A stretch of 32,500 nucleotides of DNA from Sphaeroforma sirkka. Lineage: Eukaryota; Opisthokonta; Ichthyosporea; Ichthyophonida. Of this stretch, positions 23,422 to 32,500 are shown piece by piece; the stretch's first letter is position 1; each line of letters starts with the position of its first letter. The notes under the pieces were generated by a model. That model saw only the letters and a list, made by a program, of their open reading frames with translations, was not told the DNA's origin and made no database searches. The DNA is taken from assembly GCA_001586965.3 (NCBI GenBank), contig LUCW03000135.1, forward strand, positions 25,001-57,500, given 5' to 3'. A program made the translations under genes and the position numbers.

Positions 23422-26400
23422 TATATAATCCAGATGGACCTACAATGCAATCCCTCTCTGACACACTCTCACATCTCACAGGTAACGTCGGTACACCCAT
23501 GCACACATTGCAACGTATGATAGAGGAATGCAAGCTACCGGTCTCAGTGATACGTCGATTGGAATTGAACACACGACGGCGAATACGTACAGGCCCCAAT
23601 GGGAAAGCGTACACGGATGTGCGCATGCTTTACCCTGAGACGGCAGAGAATCCGTACGATTACGAGAAAACGTACAATCAGCAGCGCCCAACTAATGAAG
23701 ACGAGCCGGAGGAGTGGGATCGTTACGAGGCCATACACGACGGTATGTTGCATCATGCAAAGGAGCAATAAGGGATAGATGTGTGCACGTCCATGTGTCA
23801 CATATATGAGTTGGTAACAGTGAGATAAGTGCAAAGCCATACACGATACACAACCGTGTGTGTGGTATGAGCTCATCATGCGAGTTGTACCTGTAGTCGA
23901 GCCACGTGTATGTGGGCCGGTACTGATGGACCCCTCATATGGGGCTGTATGCGCTAGCATAAGTCTGTGACTGGGAATGGGGCTCTTGTGATGTGCGTAT
24001 TGCTCCTACCTCTATTGTTCCTACCTCATTGCGTCGTACGACTAGATAGCCGTTCAGATCGACCGATACGTTGTGTATAATACTCTGAGAATTGCGCGTG
24101 GGTTGACCTGCCTTTAGACACACAGCCATTCACGCGGCATGTGTGTGAGGTTCCTGGTGGTGGGTGAAGTTTTCTCAACCCTACATGAACCGTGCAGGCA
24201 GTCTATTCAAAGTACTGGTATGGGTTGTCTAATAATATTAACCTGTCATCCAGTGCTTATAGTGCTATCCTGTTTTCCTGCACATCTTGCGACAAGTTTC
24301 TTGATGCCGTTGTCGGAACTACATGCTCAGTTTGCCTTGCTTGCATTTAGGGTTTTAGGGCTCAGGATTTTAGGGTTTTAGTACTGGTATGGGTTGTCTA
24401 ATAGTATTAACCTGTCATCCAGTGCTTATAGTGCTATCCTGTTTTCCTGCACATCTTATGACAAGCTTCTTGATGCCGATGTCGGAACTACATGCTCAGT
24501 TTGCCTTGCTTGTGTTTGGGTTTTAGGGTTCAGGGTTTTAGGGTTTTAGTATCTTCGACGCTGTTTTCATCATATCGAGCGTTTTGTGACATTTCCCAAT
24601 GAGGCGCAAGTCTCCTTCCTTTGTCTCCAGAACTCAAAAGTTTCGCCATCGGGGGTCCCACCCATGGACCAAACCTTTGTGACATCCCAGCAATAGGAGG
24701 GTGGTTATCCTTCAAACGCCCTTTCCACCTCCTACTTGTTGTGTTTCAATGTGAACTCCCATATGAGTGTTTGAGTATCTTCATCTGACCTCATATGTGA
24801 GTGTTGGTACGTACACCTACACCTACATCTCTATACGAAGCATCTGGCATTAGCTGTCACTATCGCTGTCACCGTGGATTCAGACTCATACTCTCTATCC
24901 CGTCACTGCAATTTTAGATGTCGACGAACAAGAGCGAACCAAAGAGAGGACGTTTGAAGGGGATGTGGAGGTGACGTGGGATAAGGTGTGCTGCATGACA
25001 CCATTTGTGTCATATTAAGTGCTGCATGACACTATTTGTGTCATACTCTGCATCATACTATTTACGTCTTACTTAACTTCTGCATGGTCAACTGTACACT
25101 CCCAGCAGCTATGCTGTGGTTTATCCACATACTTGGGATGCAAATTATTTGTATGATGTTTGGGTGTTGTATAGATTTGTGTCTGTATATCAATGTCGTA
25201 GCCAGAGTCGGCAATGTAGTGAGAGTAGAGTGTTAACGTACAAGTTCAAGGCAAGAGATTCGTGTGTGGTGCTTGGGCCCTATTCACGAATATGCAGGAT
25301 CTAAACAGACCGTTTTCATAGTTATTCACGAATATGCAGGACCTAAACAGACCGGTTTCATAGTTCAATGGTGTTCTGCGCTCACACAATGTACTGGACT
25401 GCTATCGGTCCTGAATCGGTGAAGGTTCCAACCAATCTAAACTCTTCATAGAAGATTGTGTTGAGTTATCCAAATATAAGTGATGCGATGGTCTTCAAGT
25501 GATGCACAGACACACAGTGCGAACCTGTGGAGCTCTAACTACTAATCCTTAACTGACTATGAGGGAAACCACAGAACCATACGTTAACTGTTCTTCTCAA
25601 AACCACACAACAGTCAGCTTTCTATATAAAGTGTTCACACCAAATCACACCCCAACTCGATCGTACAAAACAAGCAGCCGCATGATGTGGGATGCACACT
25701 CGCGGCCATGAGATGTCATTTGATATCAAAGTGGCGATGTTGAGATACATACAACACGGGCGTATTGTGTTGCATGCTTATCCCATTGATTCCAACTACC
25801 ACGCATGCTACCATTCGTGCAGGGCAGCAGTGGGCTGGTCTTCTACACCGACACCCAGTACTGGAACGCCAACGAGACCGAGGAAGCCGATGTCAATGAT
25901 TGGGATGCGGATGAGCGGATCAATACACACCCGTGCACAGACGTACCCAGTGACTTAAGAGGCCCTTACACAGGCAAACCCCAAGCACGGGAAGTACATG
26001 CCAATGCGCAGGCCAAGACGAATAGGGGTGGGGGTGGGGGTGGGGGGGTGGATGTGGTTTATCTGGACCACAACACACGGCAACGCGCTGCGATGCTGGA
26101 GCGAGATCTCGAGCAACAGGAGTGGGATGTGGAGCATATGCGAGAGCAGACTGCAGGGAGTAGAGATGTATGCAATGGTTGTATTAGAAGGGATGTGTGT
26201 GTGTTGGGTTGTGAGGTGTATGTATATGTATATGTTTAAGTATTTAGGTGGTTGCGAGGTGTGTGTGTATGTATATGTTTATGTATGCAAATGGTGTATT
26301 GTGTAAGTGGGTGTGATGTGCGTGGCTGGCTGTAGAGTGCTGAGAATTCAACCGAGATTATTACAACTGGCTTTGAATTGAAGTTTGAATTCGTGTTTAA

Positions 26401-28202
26401 TTTCAAGTGTACTTTAGAGTAATTCACTGATATATACCAGTGCTTTGTACTTAGACACCAGTCGTTTATGTTAATATTCTATCACCCACAGAGTGCCACC
26501 AGGCATACACGTGCGAGCACCTCAAAGGATAATACGGGTCCAGATACGATAAAGTCGAGTACACACACGCAGGCCCCTCCCAACAAGCCTCAATGGAAAG
26601 CAGTCGTCCGCGATAGGTGTGTGCCACCTCTTAGGGTTTATGTATTGACGTGTGTAGTCAGAAGGCCATTTACCCCTTTAGCCGAGAGAGGTGAGTTTGG
26701 TAGTGAGTCTCCTTGTAACTAAGGATAGGGATGTTAGTCTGTCATGGTGTCGCGCTTGTGGTTGGGTCGGTATCGGAATGTATCGGTTGATCGTGTGTTG
26801 ATATATGAATTGGAATGCCCACGCGTTAATTCGGTTGTTGGTATGATCTTATCTCATTCGGTTGTTGGTATGATCTTATCCCATTTGGTTGATGGTATGA
26901 TCTTATTCCATTCGGTTGTTGGTATGATCTTATCGGATATTGTTTCTGTTACATGTAGTGTGCTTAGGAACGTACTTCCGGTTTGTCGCCAATAAACCAT
27001 TTTTGATACACACGACTTATCTTTCCGAGGACTCCACATGCTTTGAAGCACATTGTGGTGTCGGATCATCTGGTAGACTCGTTCTCTCTTCCGAGTGGGC
27101 AGTCGATACACACCATCAGTTGTTGGATTTCGAATTCAAACACAGAATACTCAATGAATCCGTTTTATTCGCTATAGAACGGCTCAAGTCTTCGGAATGA
27201 GAAGCATTCACGTTCGACGTACTGTGTTAACGTTTATTTGACCGTGTTCACCCCACTGGACAGGTACGCGCCCTTTGAGGCCTCGACGAAGGGGTGGGAA
27301 GTTCTATACTTTACCGCAGCGGCTGGCGCCCTGGACTTAGCCTGGGGAAAACAGGCAGAGGTACACTAACCACCCCCTTAGAAGCACAAGGTCAGTCTGC
27401 GCACAAACGTACCGGGCTGGGTTACAGTGTCGAGACGGATAGGAGTGTGGGCTTTGAGGTGGGTGGGAAGGGGCCGGCGAAGAGATACGATACGGCGTAT
27501 GTGAAGATCCATACGCCGGGACATAAGAGTAGAACCCTCCCAGGCTCTGAGCAGGATGATGCTAACGCACACGCGCAGACACACTCACCCCACGGGGAAG
27601 TGCACACACGGACAAGCACGGGTCAGGACAGACCACTATCACGTGGTGCAGATGTAGCGGTTGCGAGTGGCGAGTGTGAGAGTGCGTCTCCCATGACTTG
27701 CCACAGAAGTGATAGAGACAGAGACTGGGCTACAGACCCCAACGGGCCGTGTGGGAAAGACACGCAGTGTGTGTGTGACACACACAGAGGGGGCAGGGCC
27801 TCAGTCGACACTGCAGGCGCACCTGACGATGTACGAGACGGCCATACACATAGGCACGATACAAGCGATACCCACCACACAGCTGAAGCGCATGACAAGC
27901 CAATACCTGGGACCCCAAAGAACGGTACCCCGACATATAACAATGTACGTCCCTCGCACAGTACGGAGACGGGAAGTATGAGCCAAGAGAAGAGTGTGTG
28001 CGGTGCTACGGATGGTGGTGTGGAGACAGCACACGCGTCTGGAGAAGGCGGGACGGGATCAACCAGTCAAGCTGTTACTGACAGTGGGCCCCGCAAGCGT
28101 AAAGCGAAGTCAAAGTCAAAGCTGATCCTGCCAGTGGGCTACGAAGATGTGCCGTGGGATAAGAATGTATGTGGGAAGGAAAGGAGAGTATTTAGAGACT
28201 AG
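21594..28202 (+). CDS. GPATCH3: GPATCH3-like G-patch domain protein (8 exons, one-base break in exon 8)
   Basis: Exons 21594..21681, 22447..22700, 23110..23188, 23482..23742, 24918..24985, 25823..26167, 26492..26616 and 27264..28202 join with phases 1,0,1,1,0,0,2. The protein is about 719 residues once one base is restored. Family landmarks in order are an N-terminal strand-helix unit (VVVGAIPEHY, then FHYQHR), PNGNVGTPM (about 139-147), EEWDRYEAIHD (217-227), QERTKE, SSGLVFYTD (252-260), DDWD-like NDWDAD and a G-patch. The G-patch begins YAPFEASTKG at the start of exon 8 and continues as SGWRPGLSLGK and RTGLGY. These match human GPATCH3 (about 525 residues) in order. G-patch segments typically bind and activate DEAH-box helicases; human GPATCH3 has also been linked to innate signalling, which need not apply here. 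The frame change falls in a G4 run (27291-27294) inside the G-patch. The roughly 250 residues after the G-patch are rich in Thr, His, Asp and Gly and look disordered. Confidence 0.93.
21682..22446. other. First intron of GPATCH3 with TA-TG compound microsatellite
   Basis: Donor gtatgt and acceptor ctattccag bound it. It includes (TA)n at about 22195-22232 and (TG)n at about 22235-22261. No other feature is seen. Confidence 0.85.
22742..22761 (+). repeat. Poly(G) tract of 20 bases
   Basis: An uninterrupted G20 run about 40 bases past the donor of GPATCH3 intron 2. It is followed by further short G-rich patches. Confidence 0.9.
23189..23481. other. GPATCH3 intron 3 with TA tract
   Basis: Donor gtatgg and acceptor catctcacag bound an intron holding (TA)n at about 23382-23414. 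The open frame across the upstream part (from about 23191) is not needed by the gene model. Confidence 0.7.
24211..24549 (+). repeat. 169-bp tandem duplication ending in TTTAGGG-like motifs
   Basis: Two near-identical copies start with agtactggtatgggttgtct at 24211 and 24380. Each ends in a cluster of ggttttaggg-type motifs (24346-24379 and 24519-24549). They sit in GPATCH3 intron 4 (23743-24917). Confidence 0.92.
24995..25044 (+). repeat. Twin short inverted repeats just inside GPATCH3 intron 5
   Basis: ATGACAC and GTGTCAT arms of seven bases with five-base loops occur at 24995-25013 and again at 25026-25044. They start nine bases past the donor at 24986. A third, degenerate copy follows. 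Confidence 0.7.
25281..25364 (+). repeat. 42-bp direct repeat, 2 copies
   Basis: Both units begin tattcacgaatatgcagga at 25281 and 25323 and continue ctaaacagaccg with few differences. They lie within GPATCH3 intron 5. Confidence 0.9.
26025..26048 (+). repeat. GGGGGT repeat coding for poly-Gly in GPATCH3 exon 6
   Basis: Tandem ggtggg units encode about seven glycines between NRG and VDVVYLD. The tract has four or more G-runs on the coding strand, so G-quadruplex formation is possible. Confidence 0.85.
26828..26937 (+). repeat. 27-bp tandem repeat, 4 copies
   Basis: Units carry ggttgttggtatgatcttat starting at 26833, 26860, 26887 (variant gatgg) and 26914, in GPATCH3 intron 7 (26617-27263). 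The unit is a multiple of three, which produces a spurious nonapeptide-repeat frame. Confidence 0.95.
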
Positions 28203-28980
28203 TGTGTGGCAGTACAGATCTGTGCAACCATAGTCACGCATGATGTATATATATATATACATTACTTCTTCTATATATATGAATTGAACAACATGCCATA
28301 TGGTTCAATATCCGGAACAAAACCAAACATGCCTATGATTGTGCGTAAACTGAAAATTGTGTGCTTGAACATACATGTTGACAATACTTAGTTACGATGC
28401 ATGTGTACACATATCATGTGTTGTGTTCAATCGGCTGGTAGTATCCGTGTGTCTATGACAGCTAGGGATTACATAGAGTGTCAATCTGAAATACAATACA
28501 ATACGTATGCGGCTTTGTTTACTGCCGTTGCTTGTGCTAGAGCCGAATAGTCTATATACAAAGCACACAACACATGCGAATTTAATTCTGTATATGTTCA
28601 GATGTTTCACCTGTATGCATATCGAGATTGCATGTGCAGAGAATAACTTCTTTCTCGCCTTTGTATGTCTGCTGTGGGTAAAGATGTGTATATGTGTATA
28701 GCTTGAACGTATGTATCTATCGAACGCTACATATATACATTTATACTTAACGAATATCTGGAGTTAGCCTTGTACAGGCACATCGCAGCAATGCGCATAC
28801 TTGTCCTATTCAACGCACTTGCACTCATGGGATATGAGTGCATCCTCCATGTACACTATATTAGTTTCTTCATCTGTTTTCATATGAATACTTATATCAC
28901 CTGCATTGTACTACAAATATCACCGGCATTCCGTTCTCATGCAAATCTCTCTGTCATCTGTATCATACCGCCTATACCAC
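28203..28980. other. Spacer after GPATCH3, no gene seen
   Basis: AT-leaning sequence with a short (TA)n at about 28245-28260. The frame entering at 28770 is hydrophobic with no motif before the possible acceptor at 28982. Confidence 0.5.
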
Positions 28981-28983
28981 AGG

Positions 28984-29225
28984 CAGACATAGAAGACGCT
29001 CGAGCGGCCCACATGGTGGAGACGAGTTCGCACCTGCTTACGGGCAACAGAGGGTACTCTGTCAAATACAGAGCTGTGGCATTTGTTGGCGCAGATAATC
29101 GAGCTACGACGGTTAAACCCGTGCCTCAACCTCACACACCCGGGGTCAGGCCAGGGATAAGATACAGCCAGCCCTACTTCACATCGCAGGGGGCGACCAC
29201 AAAGTCCTACAACAACCCTACGTGA
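28984..29225 (+). CDS. Orphan exon-like open frame, product unknown
   Basis: After a plausible acceptor (cctataccacag) a frame runs to TGA at 29223-29225. It encodes a segment with ADIEDARAAHMVETSS, YSVKYRAVAFVGADNRATT and a Pro/Gly/Ser/Thr-rich end. The stop falls inside the first unit of a 67-bp minisatellite. I see no start, upstream exon or known domain. It could be the terminal exon of a gene, or part of a decayed mobile element. Confidence 0.25.
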
Positions 29226-29611
29226 CTGGACAATCCCGGACAACCGGTACAAGACCTGGGAATGGGCATAGTCCGCCAACAACCCTACGTGACTGGACAA
29301 CCCCGGACAACCGGTACAAGACCTGGGAATGGGCATAGTCAGCCAACAACCCTACGTGACTGGACAAGCCCGGACAACCGGTACAAGACCTGGGAACGGA
29401 CATAGTCAGCCAACAACCCTAGGTGACTGGACAACCCCGGACAACCGGTTCAAGATCTGGGAATGGGCATAGTCAACCAACAACCCTACGTGACTGGACA
29501 ACCGCGGGAAACCGGTACATGACCTGGGAATGGGCATAGTCAGCCAGCAACCCTACGTGACTGGACAACCCCGGGCAACCGGTACAAGACCTATGAATGG
29601 GCATAGTATAG
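29210..29611 (+). repeat. 67-bp minisatellite, 6 units
   Basis: The motif c(g)tgactggacaa recurs at 29221, 29288, 29355, 29422, 29489 and 29556, exactly 67 bases apart. Units also share ggtacaagacctgggaat. Divergence between units is low. The last unit ends near 29611. Confidence 0.95.
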
Positions 29612-29810
29612 TCAGCTGTTCGTTGTATAGGGCTACTATGTTGTCGCATTGGCCTTTGAGGACCACGTCATAAGCGCTGCTGTGGTAAGATGGACCATAC
29701 ACAACCAGATCAATGGTGGCTATGACACAGCCAGCCGTGTATCCATGGAAGAACCCGACAACCAAGACCCAAGACATCACCATTACACGTGACACAACGT
29801 GTGTGATCAA
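29553..29810 (-). pseudogene. Possible transposon-protein remnant
   Basis: On the minus strand, upstream of the minisatellite, a frame contains GCVIATIDLVVYGPSYHS and AYDVVLKGQCDN before running into repeat sequence. It has mixed polar and hydrophobic content and a faint likeness to the segment between catalytic acids of DDE transposases (G-S--D pattern), but no catalytic residue is clear. This is a weak call. Confidence 0.2.
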
Positions 29811-31344
29811 TGGCTGCGGGCCAGAATATACCGACCGAAAACAACCCTGCTATTCCTACTGAATACGTACCTGTCATTGTGAAAGCGTTCTTCAAGCTGC
29901 GCTGTAAGTGCTGCCACGGTCAAAGATAGATAAAACACTCTACCGCCGGTTTGGGTCCAGACCTACACTACAGATAGCCGTATCTCGCAATGCAACACTA
30001 CAGATAGCCTTATCTCGCATTGCAAATACCCAATGACCTGGTTCTATACCAATCCTTACTGACCAGAGCTGCAGTGCTCACTCGCGCTGTCACGTACCAC
30101 ATGAGTCACGGCCTGGGACACGGCACGACCAGTCCTACTGCCATTGCGACTGAATTATCGGCCCTGTGGGATCGCTAGCAACTGCAACATTGTCGTTTCG
30201 ATGGCTTTTGGGAGATGTACCAATGTTTTAGCAGGGAACTGTAAAGGAAAGATCATTTAGCACGTCAAACATTGGAGCGGTGTTAATGGCACAAGTAGTT
30301 GTGCTCGCAATTTGCATTCTACTGCAACACACCTAACACACCTCACGATAAGAAGAGTCTATTTATAGCCCACGGGAGTGGGTGGCTCGGGCTACGGTTG
30401 TCGGATCCATTTTGTTGTCGAGTCTTACACTCGTTTCTTCTAGACACTAGCTGATGCGGCTGGATACGCAATGTAAGACCGGGTGACCGGGTATTGGCCT
30501 GGGATAAGGCAGTCCCCAACCACCCCCACTCCATAGTGTGGGATCAAACGACAACGAATCGTATGACAATTGTACATGGCAAGACCCTGTACGGCTGGTA
30601 GTGAAAGGCAACACTGTAGAAGTTTATGTGAGATCTAGCGAGCGCTATATTGAGTCTACCACTAGTTAGATTCATGGGTCCGCATACCGAGCCATAGAAT
30701 AAAGTTGTGTGACAGTAGTCGCTTGCATGCATGGGTGCGATATAATGCCATGCAAGACATGTGGTACCAAGCCTGAGGTGCAGTGCAGCAACGCTTTCCG
30801 GCGTTTCATTGATTGCAGGAAGCTATCGCCCTGTGTTGTGGGCAAACTTCAACGCGTTAAGTGACGCTGCGGTGTTACCGTATTGGGTGCCGCTCGACTG
30901 TACTACCTATTTAGTCCTGTAGGACCGATTGTACTTACCTAGTCGTATGTGACTGTAACTTTTGTGCGTACGAAGGCTCCTCGAGCCACAACAACTGATA
31001 AAGACGAGATCCATAGTAGCCAGCCATACCCGAATATACCAAACACTTCATGGTCCTTGCATCTCTAATCTACCAGCCACCACATTCGTGCACCAGTCTC
31101 GTGTATCAAACACCATACTGTAAGGGGAACCCACGGGTTTAGCGTATATAGCATGTGTGAATGTGCCACCGGTTGTATGGTGTTGCTTTGTAGACAATTC
31201 CTGTGACATCGTTGTATGCGAAATGCACAGGATGTGTTTATATAGCATGCGTGAATGTGATAGCAGCTACACAAACATGAACTGTGAGGTTATTAAGGGT
31301 GACAACCTTCCAACTAGACCCCTCAGCAACCTACTGTCTAGTGG
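29611..31344. other. Unassigned region, possibly decayed mobile elements
   Basis: GC content is higher than in the other spacers and TA microsatellites are absent. A 30-bp direct repeat (cactacagatagcc-tatctcgca) sits at about 29966-30025. All frames are broken within 70 codons on both strands. Some minus-strand pieces, such as GPMNLTSGRLNIAL near 30650, look coding-like but have no identifiable family. Confidence 0.4.
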
Positions 31345-31830
31345 GCAGTTGGATACGCGTTTCAATCAGAGACAACTGCTGCCACTTCCAGTGAGAGAGT
31401 TGCTTAGATGCTAGATGACGTATGATAATTTGGTAACGACTGTGGATACCTACTACCCTTCATTCGCCAGTAAAGTAAAAGTCACAAAAAGACTTATTTA
31501 TAAAAAGAATTTTGCTGCATCCTTGTTTCGTCCTGGCAAGACACAGGTTGGTAACCGGGACAAGAAAATGGGTGGGGTCTATTCTCTCTATACTTCATAG
31601 AAGAAGTGGATAGCTAGCTGTCAGGTCGGGTGTCCACAATATTCGCAAGTCAGGGATGTGGAGTATCCGCCAGATTACAGTACGGCATACTACGGCCCGA
31701 GTGTCATATAGATCATACGGAACTATAATGGTGGCAGACTGTGTGAGGTGCTCTTGGGTGACGAGAATGAGCGAATGTGCTACTGCTCAAGCGTCTATTT
31801 ATTTATCATTGACGATTCGACTTTTCTAGG
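31345..31830 (+). pseudogene. Unidentified coding-like repeat, copy B (degenerate)
   Basis: This is the counterpart of the copy at about 19860-20310. One frame contains LDTRFNQRQ, an in-frame TAG (31412-31414) and then YYPSFASK, DKKMGGVYS and another stop (31598-31600). Further on, other frames keep VHNIRKSGMWS and RNYNGGRLCEVLLGD. Stops and frame changes show it is broken. The shared nucleotide block tgtccacaatattcgcaag lies at 31630-31648. Confidence 0.5.
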
Positions 31831-32500
31831 GGTGCAGATATATACCTACGCGTGAGCACGAGTACAACTCTGTAGAAGTTCAGTGACCAACAGCGCTATG
31901 ATCAAACTGCAGCTTTGAACGCCCGCTAGTGCCTGAGCATACCAACGCCTACATGAACTATACAAGGAAGGGTATATATGTATTGTGGATTCACGATAGT
32001 GTCCCACACGAAAGCCAACATCGCACACACACAGCAGGAATACAAAACCTCGTGTTTGGTGCCCATCAGCAACTACTATCCAACCTGACAATCTCCGTTC
32101 CGGAATATGTCTCGACAAAGTGTCCCAGGGAACCCACGCGGATGCGGCTGACGCAGTATTAGCAGTCATGTGCCCTGACTCTACGGAATTAGGGTGACAG
32201 TCATATATGCGCCTCTCCAGCCACCCCTGCCGGCACCCACACACAGAACAACACCTGGTCTCACTTTACTGTAAGAGAGATGGGTACGAGTCCTGCATCT
32301 GAGCTCTAAAACGCGCTTACTCGCTGCGAGCGTGGCTTCTGTGACAGCAGAGGCACTTGTTGGTCTGCGGCGGATGTATGTCGCACATCCTAAAGTGTAG
32401 TATGTTTCGCTGTGTCATATCAAAATAGCCTCATACAATGCATCTGCACACCGACGGGTTAGCCGACTATTCTATGCTATTAGTTCGCACGATATGTTCG
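31831..32500. other. Right-edge sequence, no gene seen
   Basis: A minus frame of 132 codons (31846-32244) and a plus frame of 77 codons (31929-32162) overlap here. Neither carries a recognisable motif or convincing splice sites. Homology to copy A may extend a little further but fades. Confidence 0.4.

Noticed and set aside
26744-26995. Protein with a VVGMILSHS nonapeptide repeat
   Set aside because: It comes from a 27-bp tandem repeat in a GPATCH3 intron and has no link to flanking exons.
29210-29611. CRISPR-like regular repeat array
   Set aside because: The whole 67-bp period is conserved, so there are no unique spacers; the genome is eukaryotic; it is a minisatellite.

Overview
The window looks like nuclear DNA of a intron-rich eukaryote, most likely a unicellular relative of animals (an ichthyosporean such as Sphaeroforma or Creolimax is my best guess, by inference only). 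Reasons: GT-AG introns interrupt most genes, the encoded proteins resemble animal orthologues over their full lengths, long (TA)n microsatellites and minisatellites fill introns and spacers, and short TTTAGGG-like motifs are scattered about. There is no operon structure, prokaryotic feature, CRISPR array, tRNA or rRNA that I can support.

Layout, left to right. (1) 1-2679 (+): the 3' part of an Rrp6/EXOSC10-like exosome exonuclease gene, four exons visible. (2) 3960-8876 (-): a complete SURF6/Rrp14 gene in about six exons, convergent with the first. (3) 8877-10680: AT-rich divergent spacer. (4) 10681-14235 (+): a membrane-anchored short-chain dehydrogenase/reductase of the SDR16C/retinol-dehydrogenase type in 6-7 exons, with a first intron of about 1.2 kb that is mostly TA microsatellite. 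(5) 15385-15852 (-): intronless riboflavin kinase. (6) 16937-18903 (+): intronless DDX18/Has1 DEAD-box helicase, divergent from riboflavin kinase across a spacer holding a 14-bp minisatellite. (7) 18904-21593: spacer with a degenerate repeat copy. (8) 21594-28202 (+): a GPATCH3-like G-patch gene in eight exons. (9) 28203-32500: no confidently identified gene; a 67-bp minisatellite, an orphan exon-like ORF, possible transposon debris, and a second copy of the repeat seen near 20 kb.

Three of the six genes (Rrp6-like, SURF6, Has1) belong to nucleolar pre-rRNA processing and 60S assembly. Riboflavin kinase and the SDR act in cofactor and lipid/retinoid-type metabolism, and GPATCH3 is probably an RNA-linked factor. 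I do not see a new multi-gene system. The observations most worth following are the tandemly copied splice-acceptor units in the Rrp6-like gene, the alternative splice acceptors that would switch the SDR C-terminus to a hydrophobic tail, the two-copy unidentified repeat, and a recurring one-base frame break in three genes that probably reflects missing bases in short homopolymers of the assembly.
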